Assembly: GCA_903867225.1 (NCBI GenBank)
Contig: CAIPQN010000110.1
Coordinates: 1 to 64,000 of the forward strand
Length of the DNA stretch: 64,000 nucleotides
Reading direction: 5' to 3'
DNA from: an uncultured Pseudomonadota bacterium
Lineage (GTDB): Bacteria > Pseudomonadota > Gammaproteobacteria > Methylococcales > Methylomonadaceae
Shown: positions 53,427 through 63,145 of the stretch, one piece after another
Layout of the letters: every line of letters starts with the position of its first letter
Position numbering within the stretch: position 1 is the stretch's first letter
Program-made: the position numbers and the translations under genes
The notes under the pieces: model-generated
Databases searched by the model: none
What the model was told of the DNA's origin: nothing
What the model saw: only the letters and a program-made list of their open reading frames with translations

Positions 53427-54173
53427 ATGGCTGGTCACAGTAAATGGGCAAACATTAAACATCGTAAAGCAGGACAAGATGCGTTACGAGGTAAAATTTT
53501 CACCAAAATTTTGCGTGAAATTAACGTTGCAGTAAAAACAAGCGGTGTTGATCCTGCAAGTAATCCAGGTTTACGTTCCGCGATTGATAAAGCGTTAGGC
53601 GCAAATATGCGTCGGGACACTATTGATACTGCCATTAAAAAAGCATCGGGAACATTGGAAGGCGTAAATTATGAATCCATTCGTTATGAAGGTTACGGTG
53701 CAGGCGGCGTGGCGGTTATTGTCGATTGTTTGACGGACAATAAACAACGTACTGTTGGTGAAGTCCGTCATGCGTTCAGCAAATCGGGTGGAAATTTAGG
53801 CACGGACGGTTCTGTAGCGTATATGTTTAGCACAGTTGGGATTATTAGTTATGGTGCAGAAACTGACGAAGATGCGTTGATGGAAGCCGCCATTGAAGCA
53901 GGCGCAGACGATGTGGTGACGAATGAAGATAATTCAAAAGACGTAATGACAACACTTGAAAATTATTTGAACGTCAAAGAAGCGTTAGTGGCAGCGGGTT
54001 TTGTGCCAGAAAGTTCTGAAATTACCATGCAAGCGGCGACAAAAGCCGAATTAGATAAAGAAAATGCTGAAAAAATGATGTTGTTAATTGAGCGTTTAGA
54101 AGACTTAGACGACGTGCAAAACGTTTATTCAAATGGCGACATTAGTGACGAAATTATGGCGACGATGGGTTGA
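53427..54173 (+). CDS. yebC: YebC/PmpR family protein
   Basis: The 248-residue protein starts [19 protein letters not shown], the family hallmark. YebC proteins were annotated as transcription regulators, and members have been linked to translation of proline-rich stretches. It is directly upstream of ruvC and overlaps it (TTGA), the usual gammaproteobacterial order. Confidence 0.95.
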   Translation: MAGHSKWANIKHRKAGQDALRGKIFTKILREINVAVKTSGVDPASNPGLRSAIDKALGANMRRDTIDTAIKKASGTLEGVNYESIRYEGYGAGGVAVIVDCLTDNKQRTVGEVRHAFSKSGGNLGTDGSVAYMFSTVGIISYGAETDEDALMEAAIEAGADDVVTNEDNSKDVMTTLENYLNVKEALVAAGFVPESSEITMQAATKAELDKENAEKMMLLIERLEDLDDVQNVYSNGDISDEIMATMG

Positions 54174-54667
54174 AAATTCTCGGTATCGACCCAGGTTCAA
54201 GATTGACAGGTTACGGAATTATTGAAATTGTGCCGAATGGCTATCGATACATTGCAAGTGGCACGCTGAAAATTCAAGCCGACGATTTTCCGCGCAAACT
54301 TAAACAAATTTTTGACGGAATTTTGCAACTGGTCGAAATGTATCAACCCGAACAAATGGCAATTGAACAAGTATTTATGAGTAAAAATGCTGATTCGGCG
54401 TTGAAATTGGGACAAGCGCGTGGCGCGGCGATTTGTGCCGTGCAGACACACGACATTCCAGTTTTTGAATACGCTGCGCGGCAAGTCAAACAGGCGATTG
54501 TCGGCAAAGGCAGCGCGGATAAATTACAAGTTCAGCAAATGGTGAAACTGCTGTTAAACATTCAAGGTGATTTACAAATCGACGCGAGCGACGCGCTGGG
54601 GATTGCAATTTGTCATGCACATTTTTCACAAACCGCGCAACGCTTACAAACGGGAATGAACACATGA
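54170..54667 (+). CDS. ruvC: Holliday junction endonuclease RuvC
   Basis: The 165-residue resolvase has the catalytic carboxylates in [20 protein letters not shown] and [12 protein letters not shown]. The start is TTG overlapping the yebC stop, so translation is probably coupled. It is followed by ruvA with ATGA overlap. Confidence 0.95.
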   Translation: MKILGIDPGSRLTGYGIIEIVPNGYRYIASGTLKIQADDFPRKLKQIFDGILQLVEMYQPEQMAIEQVFMSKNADSALKLGQARGAAICAVQTHDIPVFEYAARQVKQAIVGKGSADKLQVQQMVKLLLNIQGDLQIDASDALGIAICHAHFSQTAQRLQTGMNT

Positions 54668-55251
54668 TTGGATTTTTACGCGGCAAAATTGCTTTGAAAG
54701 CTCCGCCGCTGATTGTTTTAGACGTAAATGGCGTGGGTTATGAAATCGAAGCTCCGATGACGGTGTTTTATAATTTGCCTGAAGTTGGCGCGGAAATTAC
54801 CTTGCAAACCCATTTAGTCGTTCGCGAAGACGCGCACAGTTTGTTTGGTTTTGCGACCGAAACCGATAAAACGATGTTTAAAACGCTGATTAAAATTAGT
54901 GGCGTTGGGGCAAAATTAGCGTTGGTAATTTTATCGGGTCAAAGCGCGGAGCAATTTCAAACGTGTATTCAAAATAATGACGTAACGGCGTTGGTCAAAT
55001 TACCAGGTGTGGGCAAAAAAACCGCAGAACGTTTGGTGATGGAATTGCGCGATAAATTGCCTAAATCTGACGACGCGCCACAGCTTTCAAACGTTGGAAA
55101 TTTGGGTAATGCGCGAGCCGAAGCGATTAGCGCGTTGTGTTCGTTGGGTTATAAACCACTCGATGCGAGCCGTATGGTTTCGGCGATTCAACCCGAAGGT
55201 AAAACGTGTGAAACGATTATTCGTCTTGCGTTGCAAAGTGCCGCGAAATGA
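54664..55251 (+). CDS. ruvA: Holliday junction branch migration protein RuvA
   Basis: The 195-residue protein begins [12 protein letters not shown], with helix-hairpin-helix motifs ([14 protein letters not shown] and [16 protein letters not shown]) and a C-terminal RuvB-binding domain. The ATG at 54664 overlaps the ruvC stop; the longer frame upstream lies inside ruvC. Confidence 0.95.
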   Translation: MIGFLRGKIALKAPPLIVLDVNGVGYEIEAPMTVFYNLPEVGAEITLQTHLVVREDAHSLFGFATETDKTMFKTLIKISGVGAKLALVILSGQSAEQFQTCIQNNDVTALVKLPGVGKKTAERLVMELRDKLPKSDDAPQLSNVGNLGNARAEAISALCSLGYKPLDASRMVSAIQPEGKTCETIIRLALQSAAK

Positions 55252-56282
55252 TTGAAGAAGACCGTTTAATTACTGCAAATGCAGGGCAGGGCGAAGAAGG
55301 TCACGACCGCGCGATGCGTCCAAAAAAATTGGCGGATTATGTCGGTCAAGAGGAATGCCGCACGCAAATGGCAATTTTTATTGAAGCGGCGATGGCGCGA
55401 AAAGAAGCTCTCGACCACACGTTAATTTTCGGGCCACCAGGTTTAGGAAAAACCACGTTAGCGTTGATTATCGCCAATGAAATGGGCGTGAATTTACGTC
55501 AAACGGCTGCGCCCGTTTTAGAAAAAGCGGGTGATTTAGCGGCGTTGCTGACGAATTTAGAAAAACATGACGTGCTGTTTATCGACGAAATTCACCGTTT
55601 AAGTCCCGCTGTGGAAGAAATTTTATATCCTGCAATGGAAGATTATCAGCTCGATTTAATGATTGGCGAAGGTGCATCGGCACGGTCAATTAAAATCGAT
55701 TTGCCGCCGTTCACGTTGATTGGCGCAACGACTCGCGCGGGTTTATTGACTTCGCCATTGCGCGATAGATTTGGCATTGTGCAACGCTTGGTTTTTTACA
55801 CGGTTGAAGAATTAACGCATATCGTCACGCGCTCGGCGCAAGTTTTAAAAATGGGCATCGAACCAAAAGGCGCAGTCGAAATCGCCAAACGTTCACGCGG
55901 CACGCCTCGGATTGCAAACCGATTATTACGGCGCGTGCGGGATTTTGCTCAAGTCAAAAGCAACGGCATCATCACCGAACACGTTGCGGCGGAAGCCTTA
56001 ACCATGTTAAAAGTGGACGGAAATGGCTTTGATAGTTTGGACAGAAAATTTTTATTAACATTGATTGAAAATTTCTCTGGCGGGCCAGTCGGTTTAGACA
56101 CAATGGCTGCGGCAATTAGCGAAGAACGCGGCACAATTGAAGATGTTTTAGAGCCATATTTGTTGCAACAAGGTTTTATTATGCGAACACCTCGCGGACG
56201 AGTTGCTACATCGGCGGCTTATTTGCATTTTGGTTTGACTGCCCCAAAAGTAGCGGCGAATGTTGATTTATTTGAGTCATGA
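55248..56282 (+). CDS. ruvB: Holliday junction branch migration ATPase RuvB
   Basis: The 344-residue AAA+ motor has Walker [13 protein letters not shown], Walker [10 protein letters not shown], sensor 1 GATTRAG, and the C-terminal winged helix ([15 protein letters not shown]). It overlaps ruvA by ATGA and completes yebC-ruvCAB. Confidence 0.96.
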   Translation: MIEEDRLITANAGQGEEGHDRAMRPKKLADYVGQEECRTQMAIFIEAAMARKEALDHTLIFGPPGLGKTTLALIIANEMGVNLRQTAAPVLEKAGDLAALLTNLEKHDVLFIDEIHRLSPAVEEILYPAMEDYQLDLMIGEGASARSIKIDLPPFTLIGATTRAGLLTSPLRDRFGIVQRLVFYTVEELTHIVTRSAQVLKMGIEPKGAVEIAKRSRGTPRIANRLLRRVRDFAQVKSNGIITEHVAAEALTMLKVDGNGFDSLDRKFLLTLIENFSGGPVGLDTMAAAISEERGTIEDVLEPYLLQQGFIMRTPRGRVATSAAYLHFGLTAPKVAANVDLFES

Positions 56283-56350
56283 AAACATCATAAAGATGTT
56301 GTGGTCAATTGTTAGAAATAGCTAATTTATAAAAAGGTACTATAAATCAT

Positions 56351-56953
56351 GTGGATAGAAATCCCCCCCCGAATTATAAGGTTTTATCATTTCCAAACGG
56401 CGATCAAGCGTTTATTCATAATTCAGCAAACGTCGGGAATCTTTCAATTGGGCGTTTTAGCTATATCAATGGGAACGTGACACTTAATGGACGTTTTCCT
56501 ATCAAAATTGGCGCGTTTTGTTCTGTGGCTGCAAATGTTTATTGCTGGACTTACGAAAGTCACCAAACCACCTACGCAACAACATTTCCATTGCGAGTTG
56601 TTTTAGGTATGGATGTTGGCTATTCGGATTGTGTTGAAAAACCAGAAGGCGTAACGATTGGTAACGATGTCTATATCGCAGATGGTGTACGAATTATGCC
56701 AGGTGTGACTATTGGTGACGGTTGTGTAATTGGTTCGCGGGCGGTAGTGACGAAAAATTGTGAACCTTATGGTGTTTATGTTGGAATACCTGCAAAACAA
56801 GTTAAAAAGCGGTTTCCAGTTGAAATGGTTGAACAGTTGATGAAAATTCAATGGTGGAATTGGTCGGTAGATAAAATTCAGCGAAACATCGAATTTTTCA
56901 GTATCGATTTGAATAATTTTGAAGGCGATTTGAACGAAAAAATTGTCGATTGA
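56351..56953 (+). CDS. hexapeptide-repeat O-acetyltransferase (CatB/XAT-like), start at a C8 tract
   Basis: The 200-residue protein is a left-handed beta-helix acetyltransferase: hexapeptide repeats (VGNLSIGRFSYINGNVTL, then GVTIGNDVYIADGVRIMPGV) and the CatB-type loop with His (YESHQTTYATTFPL). Substrates in this family are antibiotics or surface sugars. The frame opens at GTG 56351, but an ATG at 56349 is out of frame by one C in a run of eight C (56363-56370); nine C would put the ATG in frame. Its last codons (VD and stop) lie inside the leader repeat of the next locus. Confidence 0.8.
   Translation: MDRNPPPNYKVLSFPNGDQAFIHNSANVGNLSIGRFSYINGNVTLNGRFPIKIGAFCSVAANVYCWTYESHQTTYATTFPLRVVLGMDVGYSDCVEKPEGVTIGNDVYIADGVRIMPGVTIGDGCVIGSRAVVTKNCEPYGVYVGIPAKQVKKRFPVEMVEQLMKIQWWNWSVDKIQRNIEFFSIDLNNFEGDLNEKIVD
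56363..56370 (+). repeat. C8 homopolymer at the acetyltransferase start
   Basis: Eight C in a row lie just inside the coding start, in an otherwise AT-rich region. Gain of one C (or loss of two) would switch the frame from the GTG to the ATG at 56349-56351. Such tracts mediate slipped-strand phase variation in other bacteria. Confidence 0.6.
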
Positions 56954-56989
56954 TTTGGCTTTGTGGGTTTTGATTTTTTGGAGGTTTTG
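56945..56989 (+). repeat. leader repeat, copy 2 (before a toxin-antitoxin pair)
   Basis: The block matches 17481-17536: GTCGATTGATTTGGCTTTGT, then TGATTTTTTGGAGGTTTT. It lacks about 7 bases and a few single bases relative to copy 1. Here GGAGG leads to a nine-codon frame (ATG 56990, stop 57017-57019) that overlaps the toxin start, instead of directly to a real gene. Confidence 0.7.
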
Positions 56990-57002
56990 ATGAAGCGGAA
57001 AA

Positions 57003-57323
57003 ATGTACACAATTATTGAAACCAAAGTTTTTCAAAAATATGCCGCAGACCTTTGGAATGAGGGTGAACGCGAAGAATTTATTGCATGGCTTGCCAAAAA
57101 TCCTGAAGCAGGCGACGTGATTCAAGGCACTGGTGGCTTGAGAAAAGTTCGTTGGTCAAAACAAGGTACAGGTAAAAGCGGTGGCGTTCGTGTGATTTAT
57201 TTCAATCGATTAGAGAATGGTTTAATTTGGTTGTTGATTGCTTACAACAAATCAAAATTTGATACATTGCCAACCGAATTTTTAAACAAACTTAAAGCAG
57301 GTATGGAAAATTATGGACAATGA
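57003..57323 (+). CDS. RelE/HigB-2-type toxin
   Basis: The 106-residue protein follows the HigB-2/RelE-like pattern (FIAWLAKNPEAGDVIQGTGG, LRKVRWSKQG, GKSGGVRVIYFN, LLIAYNKSK). Such toxins cleave mRNA on the ribosome. The toxin precedes its antitoxin, as in higBA loci, and overlaps it by 11 bases. The shared leader repeat lies upstream. Confidence 0.85.
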   Translation: MYTIIETKVFQKYAADLWNEGEREEFIAWLAKNPEAGDVIQGTGGLRKVRWSKQGTGKSGGVRVIYFNRLENGLIWLLIAYNKSKFDTLPTEFLNKLKAGMENYGQ

Positions 57324-57540
57324 AATGAAACAATTTTGTGATGACTTGCTTGAATCTGTGAATCAAATGAAGGCGAACGAACGGGCGAGTGAAACGCTTG
57401 TTAAAGTTTCGGCTACGATTGAAATTGATCGAGATGTTTTAGACGCATTTCGCACATCGGGTACAGATTGGCAAAATCAAATCAATCACGTTTTGAAGCA
57501 ATGGTTGCAAACGCATTCGTTGGAACATTCTGTTTTGTAG
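57313..57540 (+). CDS. BrnA-like antitoxin
   Basis: The 75-residue protein ends with the BrnA/CopG-like motif DRDVLDAFRTSGTDWQNQIN followed by HVLKQWL, a ribbon-helix-helix pattern. Pairing a HigB-2-type toxin with a BrnA-like antitoxin rather than an XRE protein is a mixed combination. It ends 13 bases before ybgC, so the tol-pal operon may be read partly from this unit. Confidence 0.75.
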   Translation: MDNEMKQFCDDLLESVNQMKANERASETLVKVSATIEIDRDVLDAFRTSGTDWQNQINHVLKQWLQTHSLEHSVL

Positions 57541-57553
57541 ATTGATTCAATTT

Positions 57554-57970
57554 ATGAAAACGCCTTTTATTTTACCCGTTAGAATTTATTACGAAGACAC
57601 CGACGCGGGCGGCGTGGTGTATCATTCAAATTATTTAAACTTTTTTGAACGCGCCCGAACCGAAATGTTGCGTGATTTGGGTTTTGAACAAAATGAATTA
57701 CGCGAACAAAGTGGCGTTATTTTTGCTGTAAGAACGATGCAAATTGAGTATTTACGTCCAGCGAAATTCAACGATTTAGTACACGTTAGCGCGACGATTT
57801 CACACACAAAAAAAGCCAGTTTAACTTTTGAACAAACCATAAAGTGCGGTGATATTATGCTTTGCACTTGTAGCTGTCGGATTGCTTGCTTAGACGCAGA
57901 CAATTTGAAACCGACCGCCATTCCTGATTTTTTATTTGACGCATTTTTAACTAAAAACAATGAATACTGA
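57554..57970 (+). CDS. ybgC: acyl-CoA thioesterase YbgC (Tol-Pal operon)
   Basis: The 138-residue hot-dog-fold thioesterase has the active-site Asp in YYEDTDAGGVVYHSNYLNFF. It is the usual first gene of the tol-pal operon. The ATG at 57554 is preferred over 57542. It overlaps tolQ by 11 bases. Confidence 0.92.
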   Translation: MKTPFILPVRIYYEDTDAGGVVYHSNYLNFFERARTEMLRDLGFEQNELREQSGVIFAVRTMQIEYLRPAKFNDLVHVSATISHTKKASLTFEQTIKCGDIMLCTCSCRIACLDADNLKPTAIPDFLFDAFLTKNNEY

Positions 57971-58637
57971 TTTATCGATTTTCCATTTAGTCACCGAAGC
58001 CAGCTTTGTCGTGCAGTTTGTGATGCTGATTTTATTCACGGCATCATTAGTTTCGTGGACATTTATTTTTTCCAAACGTAAAGAACTCAACCGTTCCATC
58101 GAAATTACTGACGAATTTGAAGAACAATTTTGGTCAGGCGTTTCGTTGTCGGAACTTTATCGCAAATTGGCGGCAAAAGATTTTGAACCCGAAGGCATCG
58201 AAAAAATATTTTTAGCGGGTTACAAAGAATTTTCTCGTATGCGTTTGAGTGGCAACGTCGAACCAGCGGTGCAAGTCGAAAGCGCACAGCGTGTGATGCG
58301 AATTGAATTATTGCGCGAACTTGACCGTTTAGATGAACATTTAGCTTTCTTGGCGACAGTGGGTTCAACCAGTCCTTACGTCGGTTTGTTCGGAACAGTT
58401 TGGGGGATTATGAATTCCTTTATGGCGTTAGGAAATGTAAAACAAGCCACACTCGCGCAAGTTGCACCAGGTATTGCGGAAGCGTTGATTGCCACTGCGA
58501 TTGGTTTATTTGCCGCGATTCCTGCTGTTGTCGCGTACAACCGTTTTTCAACCCGTTTGGACAGATTGACGGGACGTTATGAATTATTCGTCGAAGAATT
58601 CATCGTATTATTGCAAAGACAGGCACATAGCAAATGA
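57960..58637 (+). CDS. tolQ: TolQ
   Basis: The 225-residue inner-membrane motor protein has three helices and LATVGSTSPYVGLFGTVWGI. With TolR it uses the proton gradient to energise TolA during outer-membrane constriction. It overlaps ybgC and tolR. Confidence 0.95.
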   Translation: MNTDLSIFHLVTEASFVVQFVMLILFTASLVSWTFIFSKRKELNRSIEITDEFEEQFWSGVSLSELYRKLAAKDFEPEGIEKIFLAGYKEFSRMRLSGNVEPAVQVESAQRVMRIELLRELDRLDEHLAFLATVGSTSPYVGLFGTVWGIMNSFMALGNVKQATLAQVAPGIAEALIATAIGLFAAIPAVVAYNRFSTRLDRLTGRYELFVEEFIVLLQRQAHSK

Positions 58638-59077
58638 ACGTAAGCAATAAAAAAGCGGGTCGCCGTCGTCCGATGGCTGAAATTAACGTTGTGCCGTATA
58701 TCGACGTGACGTTGGTGTTGCTAATTATTTTCATGATTACCACACCAATGTTGCAATCAGGCGTGGAAGTTGATTTGCCCAGAGCGCAAGCGGCGATGAT
58801 TGATCAAAAAGATGATACGCCGCCGTTTATTATTTCGATTCAAAATGCGGACGGTGCGGGCAAGTATTTTATTAACGTTGGTGATGGCGAAGATGAACCA
58901 GTTGAATTAGAACAGATTTATCCGCGTATTGAGGTAGTTTTGAAAAATAAACCAACTACGCAAATTCTCATTAACGCCGATAAAAATATCGATTACGGCA
59001 CGGTTGTCGTGACAATGGCTGCGTTGAAAAAAGCGGGCGTTCCGACGGTTGGCTTAATGACTAAATCAGATGATTAA
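58634..59077 (+). CDS. tolR: TolR
   Basis: The 147-residue protein has a single helix with the conserved Asp (INVVPYIDVTLVLLIIFMIT) and a periplasmic domain. It pairs with TolQ. The gap to tolA is eight bases. Confidence 0.95.
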   Translation: MNVSNKKAGRRRPMAEINVVPYIDVTLVLLIIFMITTPMLQSGVEVDLPRAQAAMIDQKDDTPPFIISIQNADGAGKYFINVGDGEDEPVELEQIYPRIEVVLKNKPTTQILINADKNIDYGTVVVTMAALKKAGVPTVGLMTKSDD

Positions 59078-59085
59078 CAGATTCA

Positions 59086-60426
59086 ATGTCTAATCAAAAA
59101 TTTTCAAAACCGTTTTTATTGGCGTTAGCGTTTCATTTAACGCTTTTGGCGTTGTTTGCGTTGAGCGCGTTGTATAAACCCGCCCCGCCGCCACCGCCAC
59201 CAGAACCTGAAATTATTCACGCAACAATGGTGGAATTGAATCCGCCTGCGGTGAAACCAGAAGTGCCTGTTGAAAAACCTGCGCCAATCCCAGAACCGCT
59301 TCCGCCTGTTGAAGAACCCAAAAAAGTGGAACCGCCCAAGCCGATTGAGCCTCCTAAAAAAGTAGAACCACCAAAGCCAATCGTTGAACCTAAAAAGGTA
59401 GAGCCACCGAAACCAGTCGAGCCACCAAAAGTCGAACCTAAAAAGGTGGAGCCGCCAAAACCTGTTGAGCCACCAAAAGAAGATTTAGCGAAAAAAGCAG
59501 CAGCAAAAGCAGAAAAAATTGCCGCTGAAAAAGCAGAAGCGCAAAAAGTGGAAGATGCCCAAAAAGCGATTGAGCGCGTAAAATCAAAAGAAGCTGAAGA
59601 CGCTAAAAAAGCAGAGCATGAAAAAGAAGCGACTGAAAAAGCGGAAGCTAAAAAGGCTGAAGAAAAAGCAAATGCGAAAGAACGCGCCGAAAAAGAAAAA
59701 GCTGAAAAGTTAGCTGCCGAGAAAGCGGATGCTAAAAAGGCAGCTTTGAAAGAAGCGGCTGAAAAAGAAAAAGCAGAAAAGTTAGCTGCTGATAAAGCGG
59801 AAGCGAAAAAAGCGGAAGTTGATGCTAAAAAAATCGCTGAGGCTGATGCTAAAAAAGAAGCCGCTAAAAAAGCAGAAGCTGAAAAATTAGCAGCAGATAA
59901 AGCCGCAAAACAAGCCGCTGAAAAAGCTGAAAATGCAGCGAAGCAAGCAGCAGATAAGGCTGCAAAAGAAGCTAGTGCAAAAGCTGATGCCGAACGTGCC
60001 GCAAATGAAAAAGCGCGTGCTGACGCATTAGCAAAACAAGCAGCTGAACGTGAAGCCGCAAATCAAGCGAGAATTGAAGCTGCCAGACAAGAGGCCGCCG
60101 CCGCAAATGCTAGAGCCGCTGCAGCTGCGTCGGCAAATGCTCAAGCTGAAATGATTACAAAAGCAAAAGATGCAATTCAAAAGAAAGTGCGTAGCAAATG
60201 GTTTAAACCACCTGTAGATAGCAATTTAAAATGCACGGTTCGTGTAAGATTATCGTCAGATGGCTCAGTAATTGACGTAGAAATTGTCAAAAGTAGTGGT
60301 GACGAGGTTTTTGACCAATCTGTAGAAAATGCAGTGAACAGTTCATCGCCGTTACCCGTACCATCAGACAAAGAATTGTTTGCAAGAGAGTTCAAATCAT
60401 TTACGTTTAATTTTAAGTTTGAATGA
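59086..60426 (+). CDS. tolA: TolA
   Basis: The 446-residue protein has an N-terminal helix (LALAFHLTLLALFALSALY), a Pro-rich segment with repeated KKVEPPKP units (about 60-135), a long Ala/Lys/Glu helical domain (about 135-355), and a C-terminal TolB/Pal-interacting domain. It spans the periplasm. The internal DNA repeats are those of the protein repeats and are normal for the family. Confidence 0.95.
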   Translation: MSNQKFSKPFLLALAFHLTLLALFALSALYKPAPPPPPPEPEIIHATMVELNPPAVKPEVPVEKPAPIPEPLPPVEEPKKVEPPKPIEPPKKVEPPKPIVEPKKVEPPKPVEPPKVEPKKVEPPKPVEPPKEDLAKKAAAKAEKIAAEKAEAQKVEDAQKAIERVKSKEAEDAKKAEHEKEATEKAEAKKAEEKANAKERAEKEKAEKLAAEKADAKKAALKEAAEKEKAEKLAADKAEAKKAEVDAKKIAEADAKKEAAKKAEAEKLAADKAAKQAAEKAENAAKQAADKAAKEASAKADAERAANEKARADALAKQAAEREAANQARIEAARQEAAAANARAAAAASANAQAEMITKAKDAIQKKVRSKWFKPPVDSNLKCTVRVRLSSDGSVIDVEIVKSSGDEVFDQSVENAVNSSSPLPVPSDKELFAREFKSFTFNFKFE

Positions 60427-60450
60427 AACCGTTAAAAAAGAAGGTATCCC

Positions 60451-61731
60451 GTGAATTTATTTAAAAAACTGGTTTTGGCATCTGCGATTGGCGCGTGTTT
60501 TGCGCCAGTCGTGAATGCTGAAATGTCGATTGAAATTACAGAAGGTATTGAAAGTGCGATGCCGATTGCGATTGTGCCGTTTGCGTCACAAGGTGTACCG
60601 CTGGATGTGAGCAGCGTGGTCGATTCGGATTTGACGCGCAGTGGGTATTTTAAAACGTTATCGCCACAAAATATGCCTGCCAAACCCACATCTGCTGATG
60701 GAATCAATTTCCCCAGTTGGCAATCGATTGGACAAAATTACATTGTGATTGGGCGTGTGCAACCGAATGGCGGTTCATATAACGTTGAATTTCAACTATT
60801 TGATGTGTCAAACGGTTCGCAATTATTAGGCTATCGAATGACTTCGTCAGCAAATGATTTGCGTAAAACCGCGCATCACATTAGCGATATGATTTATGAA
60901 AAATTGCTCGGTAAAAAAGGCGTATTTAGCGGTCGAATTGCTTATATTACTTCGACACGTCAAGGCGCACAGAGTAATCACAAACTAATCGTTGCGGATG
61001 CCGACGGTGCAAATGCACAAGCAATTGCTACATCAATTGAACCGTTAATGTCACCCGCGTGGTCGCCAGATGCAAAACGAATTGCTTACGTTTCGTTTGA
61101 ACATAAAACCGCTTCTGTCATTACGCAAACATTAGCGACGGGACAGCGTGAACGTGTTGCTGAGTTCCCTGGTATCAATGGCGCACCTGCTTGGTCGCCT
61201 GACGGTTCAAAACTCGCGGTTACATTATCGAAAGATGGCAGTCCTGATATTTATATTTTGGATTTAGGTTCGCGTAATGTCACTAAATTAACCAAAAATA
61301 GAGCAATTGATACTGAACCAACATGGTCGCCTGATGGTAGAAATATCGTTTTCACTTCAGATCGTGGCGGTAAACCGCAGTTATATTCGATTCCAGTGCA
61401 AGGCGGAGAAGAAAAGCGAATTACATTTAGCGGCAGTTATAATGCTCGAGCGAGTTTTTCACCCGATGGTAAATTTATTACAATGGTTCACGGTAATGGT
61501 GGTGATTATCGAATCGGTGTGATGGAGGTAAACTCGAAATCTATTAGCGTTTTAACGTCGGGTCCTCTTGATGAATCACCCAGTTTTGCACCGAATAGTG
61601 ACATGGTTTTGTATGCGTCACGCAAAGGAAATACAGGTTATTTATCCGCCGTTTCTATCAATGGTAGAATGCAACAACGACTCGTTTTTGATAGTTCTGA
61701 AGTTCGCGAACCTGCTTGGTCGCCGAAATAA
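60451..61731 (+). CDS. tolB: TolB
   Basis: The 426-residue periplasmic beta-propeller has a signal peptide ([19 protein letters not shown]), an N-terminal domain, and six propeller blades marked by repeated SPAWSPD-like motifs. It starts with GTG at 60451, supported by AAGAAGG upstream, and is part of the tol-pal operon. Confidence 0.95.
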   Translation: MNLFKKLVLASAIGACFAPVVNAEMSIEITEGIESAMPIAIVPFASQGVPLDVSSVVDSDLTRSGYFKTLSPQNMPAKPTSADGINFPSWQSIGQNYIVIGRVQPNGGSYNVEFQLFDVSNGSQLLGYRMTSSANDLRKTAHHISDMIYEKLLGKKGVFSGRIAYITSTRQGAQSNHKLIVADADGANAQAIATSIEPLMSPAWSPDAKRIAYVSFEHKTASVITQTLATGQRERVAEFPGINGAPAWSPDGSKLAVTLSKDGSPDIYILDLGSRNVTKLTKNRAIDTEPTWSPDGRNIVFTSDRGGKPQLYSIPVQGGEEKRITFSGSYNARASFSPDGKFITMVHGNGGDYRIGVMEVNSKSISVLTSGPLDESPSFAPNSDMVLYASRKGNTGYLSAVSINGRMQQRLVFDSSEVREPAWSPK

Positions 61732-61767
61732 ACATTTTTTAACCCTTAAAATTTAGGAAAAATAAGT

Positions 61768-62349
61768 ATGAAATTTACAAAAACTTTAGTGGCAATGGCT
61801 ATCGCAGGTACATTGGCTTTAACAGGTTGTAGCTCTGATGAAGAAAAAGATGCCAGTTTGACTGATGGTAGTCTAAATGGCGGCATGAACGACGCGTCTG
61901 TCAGCGGTTTAGGCGACGGTTCTGGTATGGGCAGTGGCGGTCGTTTTGGTGCAAACGGAGGTAAATATGGCGCACGCGGCGCGAATGGCTTGCCACCAGA
62001 ATTTAGTGATCCAAATAACCCGCTTTCAAAACGCACGATTTATTTCATGCTCGACAGCAGCCAAGTTCAACAAGATTTCGTTTCTGTCATTGCTGCTCAT
62101 GCTCGTTATTTGTTGGCAAATCCTAGTCAACACATTGTTTTAGAAGGTAATGGCGACGAACGTGGTTCACGCGAATACAACATTGCGCTCGGTGAACAAC
62201 GCTCAAAAACAGTTGCGGGAATGTTAAAAGCACAAGGTGTTTCTGAAAGCCAACTCGGTATCGTTAGTTATGGTGAAGAAAAACCTGTTGCCATGGGACA
62301 CGATGAATCGTCTTGGGAATTAAACCGTCGCGTTGAACTTGCTTACTAA
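61768..62349 (+). CDS. pal: peptidoglycan-associated lipoprotein Pal
   Basis: The 193-residue protein has a lipobox LALTGC (Cys21), a Gly-rich linker (about 33-70), and an OmpA-like peptidoglycan-binding domain with NGDERGSREYNIALGEQRS. The outer-membrane partner of TolB and TolA. Confidence 0.95.
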   Translation: MKFTKTLVAMAIAGTLALTGCSSDEEKDASLTDGSLNGGMNDASVSGLGDGSGMGSGGRFGANGGKYGARGANGLPPEFSDPNNPLSKRTIYFMLDSSQVQQDFVSVIAAHARYLLANPSQHIVLEGNGDERGSREYNIALGEQRSKTVAGMLKAQGVSESQLGIVSYGEEKPVAMGHDESSWELNRRVELAY

Positions 62350-62350
62350 A

Positions 62351-63145
62351 ATGAAAAAATTTCCTGCGCTTTTACTTTTCTGCGTTAGCAATGTTGTCTT
62401 GGCAGATTCACTTGCCCCCGTCATTGATAATTCAAATTATCCAATGGGCGTATCCACTCAAACGCCCGTTGCAGTGAGTGCGCCGATGAATAGCACGTTT
62501 GAATTGATGACACGTTTGGACGAAGCGCAGGTTGAAATTCAACAACTCAATGGCAAACTCGAAGAACAAGCGAACACGATTGCCGAATTGAAAAAGAAGC
62601 AATCCGCAATGTATGCCGATTTTGATGACCGTTTGCAGCAAGTTGAAAATAAATCAAGTGGTGCGAAACCCACTGCTTCGACTGAAATTCCAGCACCCGC
62701 TGTAAAAGAATCTGAACCTACAACACCAGCCTCAAGTTCAACACCACCAGCGGCAAGTGGTTCACAATCGCCATATCAAGAAGCGTTTGCGACATTTAAA
62801 AATGGTCAAGTTGCTGAAGCAATTAACCAATTTAATGCGTTATTAGCTAAAGACCCAACGAATCAGCTCGCCAATAACGCGCAATTTTGGTTGGGCAAAG
62901 CCTATCGCGTTAACAAAGATTCTAGTGCTGCAAAACAAGCCTTTAATACACTGTTAACAAAATATCCAACCAGTCAAAAAGTTCCAGAAGCTCTTGTTGA
63001 TTTAAGTAGTATCGAAATTGAACAAAAAAACCCTACAAAAGCGAAAGAGTATTTAACTCGTGTCATTACCGATTTTCCCAGTTCAAAATCGGCGGAAGTT
63101 GCCGCAAAAAAATTGCAACAACTTAACGGCACGCTTGCACAATGA
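62351..63145 (+). CDS. cpoB: cell division coordinator CpoB (YbgF)
   Basis: The 264-residue periplasmic protein has a signal peptide (ALLLFCVSNVVLADS), a coiled-coil region (about 50-95), a Pro/Ser/Thr linker, and C-terminal TPR repeats (from YQEAFATFKNGQVAEAINQF). CpoB links Tol with PBP1B during division. The ATG at 62351 is one base after the pal stop. Confidence 0.93.
   Translation: MKKFPALLLFCVSNVVLADSLAPVIDNSNYPMGVSTQTPVAVSAPMNSTFELMTRLDEAQVEIQQLNGKLEEQANTIAELKKKQSAMYADFDDRLQQVENKSSGAKPTASTEIPAPAVKESEPTTPASSSTPPAASGSQSPYQEAFATFKNGQVAEAINQFNALLAKDPTNQLANNAQFWLGKAYRVNKDSSAAKQAFNTLLTKYPTSQKVPEALVDLSSIEIEQKNPTKAKEYLTRVITDFPSSKSAEVAAKKLQQLNGTLAQ

Noticed and set aside
59320-60000. DNA repeats as a mobile or regulatory array
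   Set aside because: They encode the KKVEPPKP and Ala/Lys/Glu repeats of TolA and are typical of that protein.
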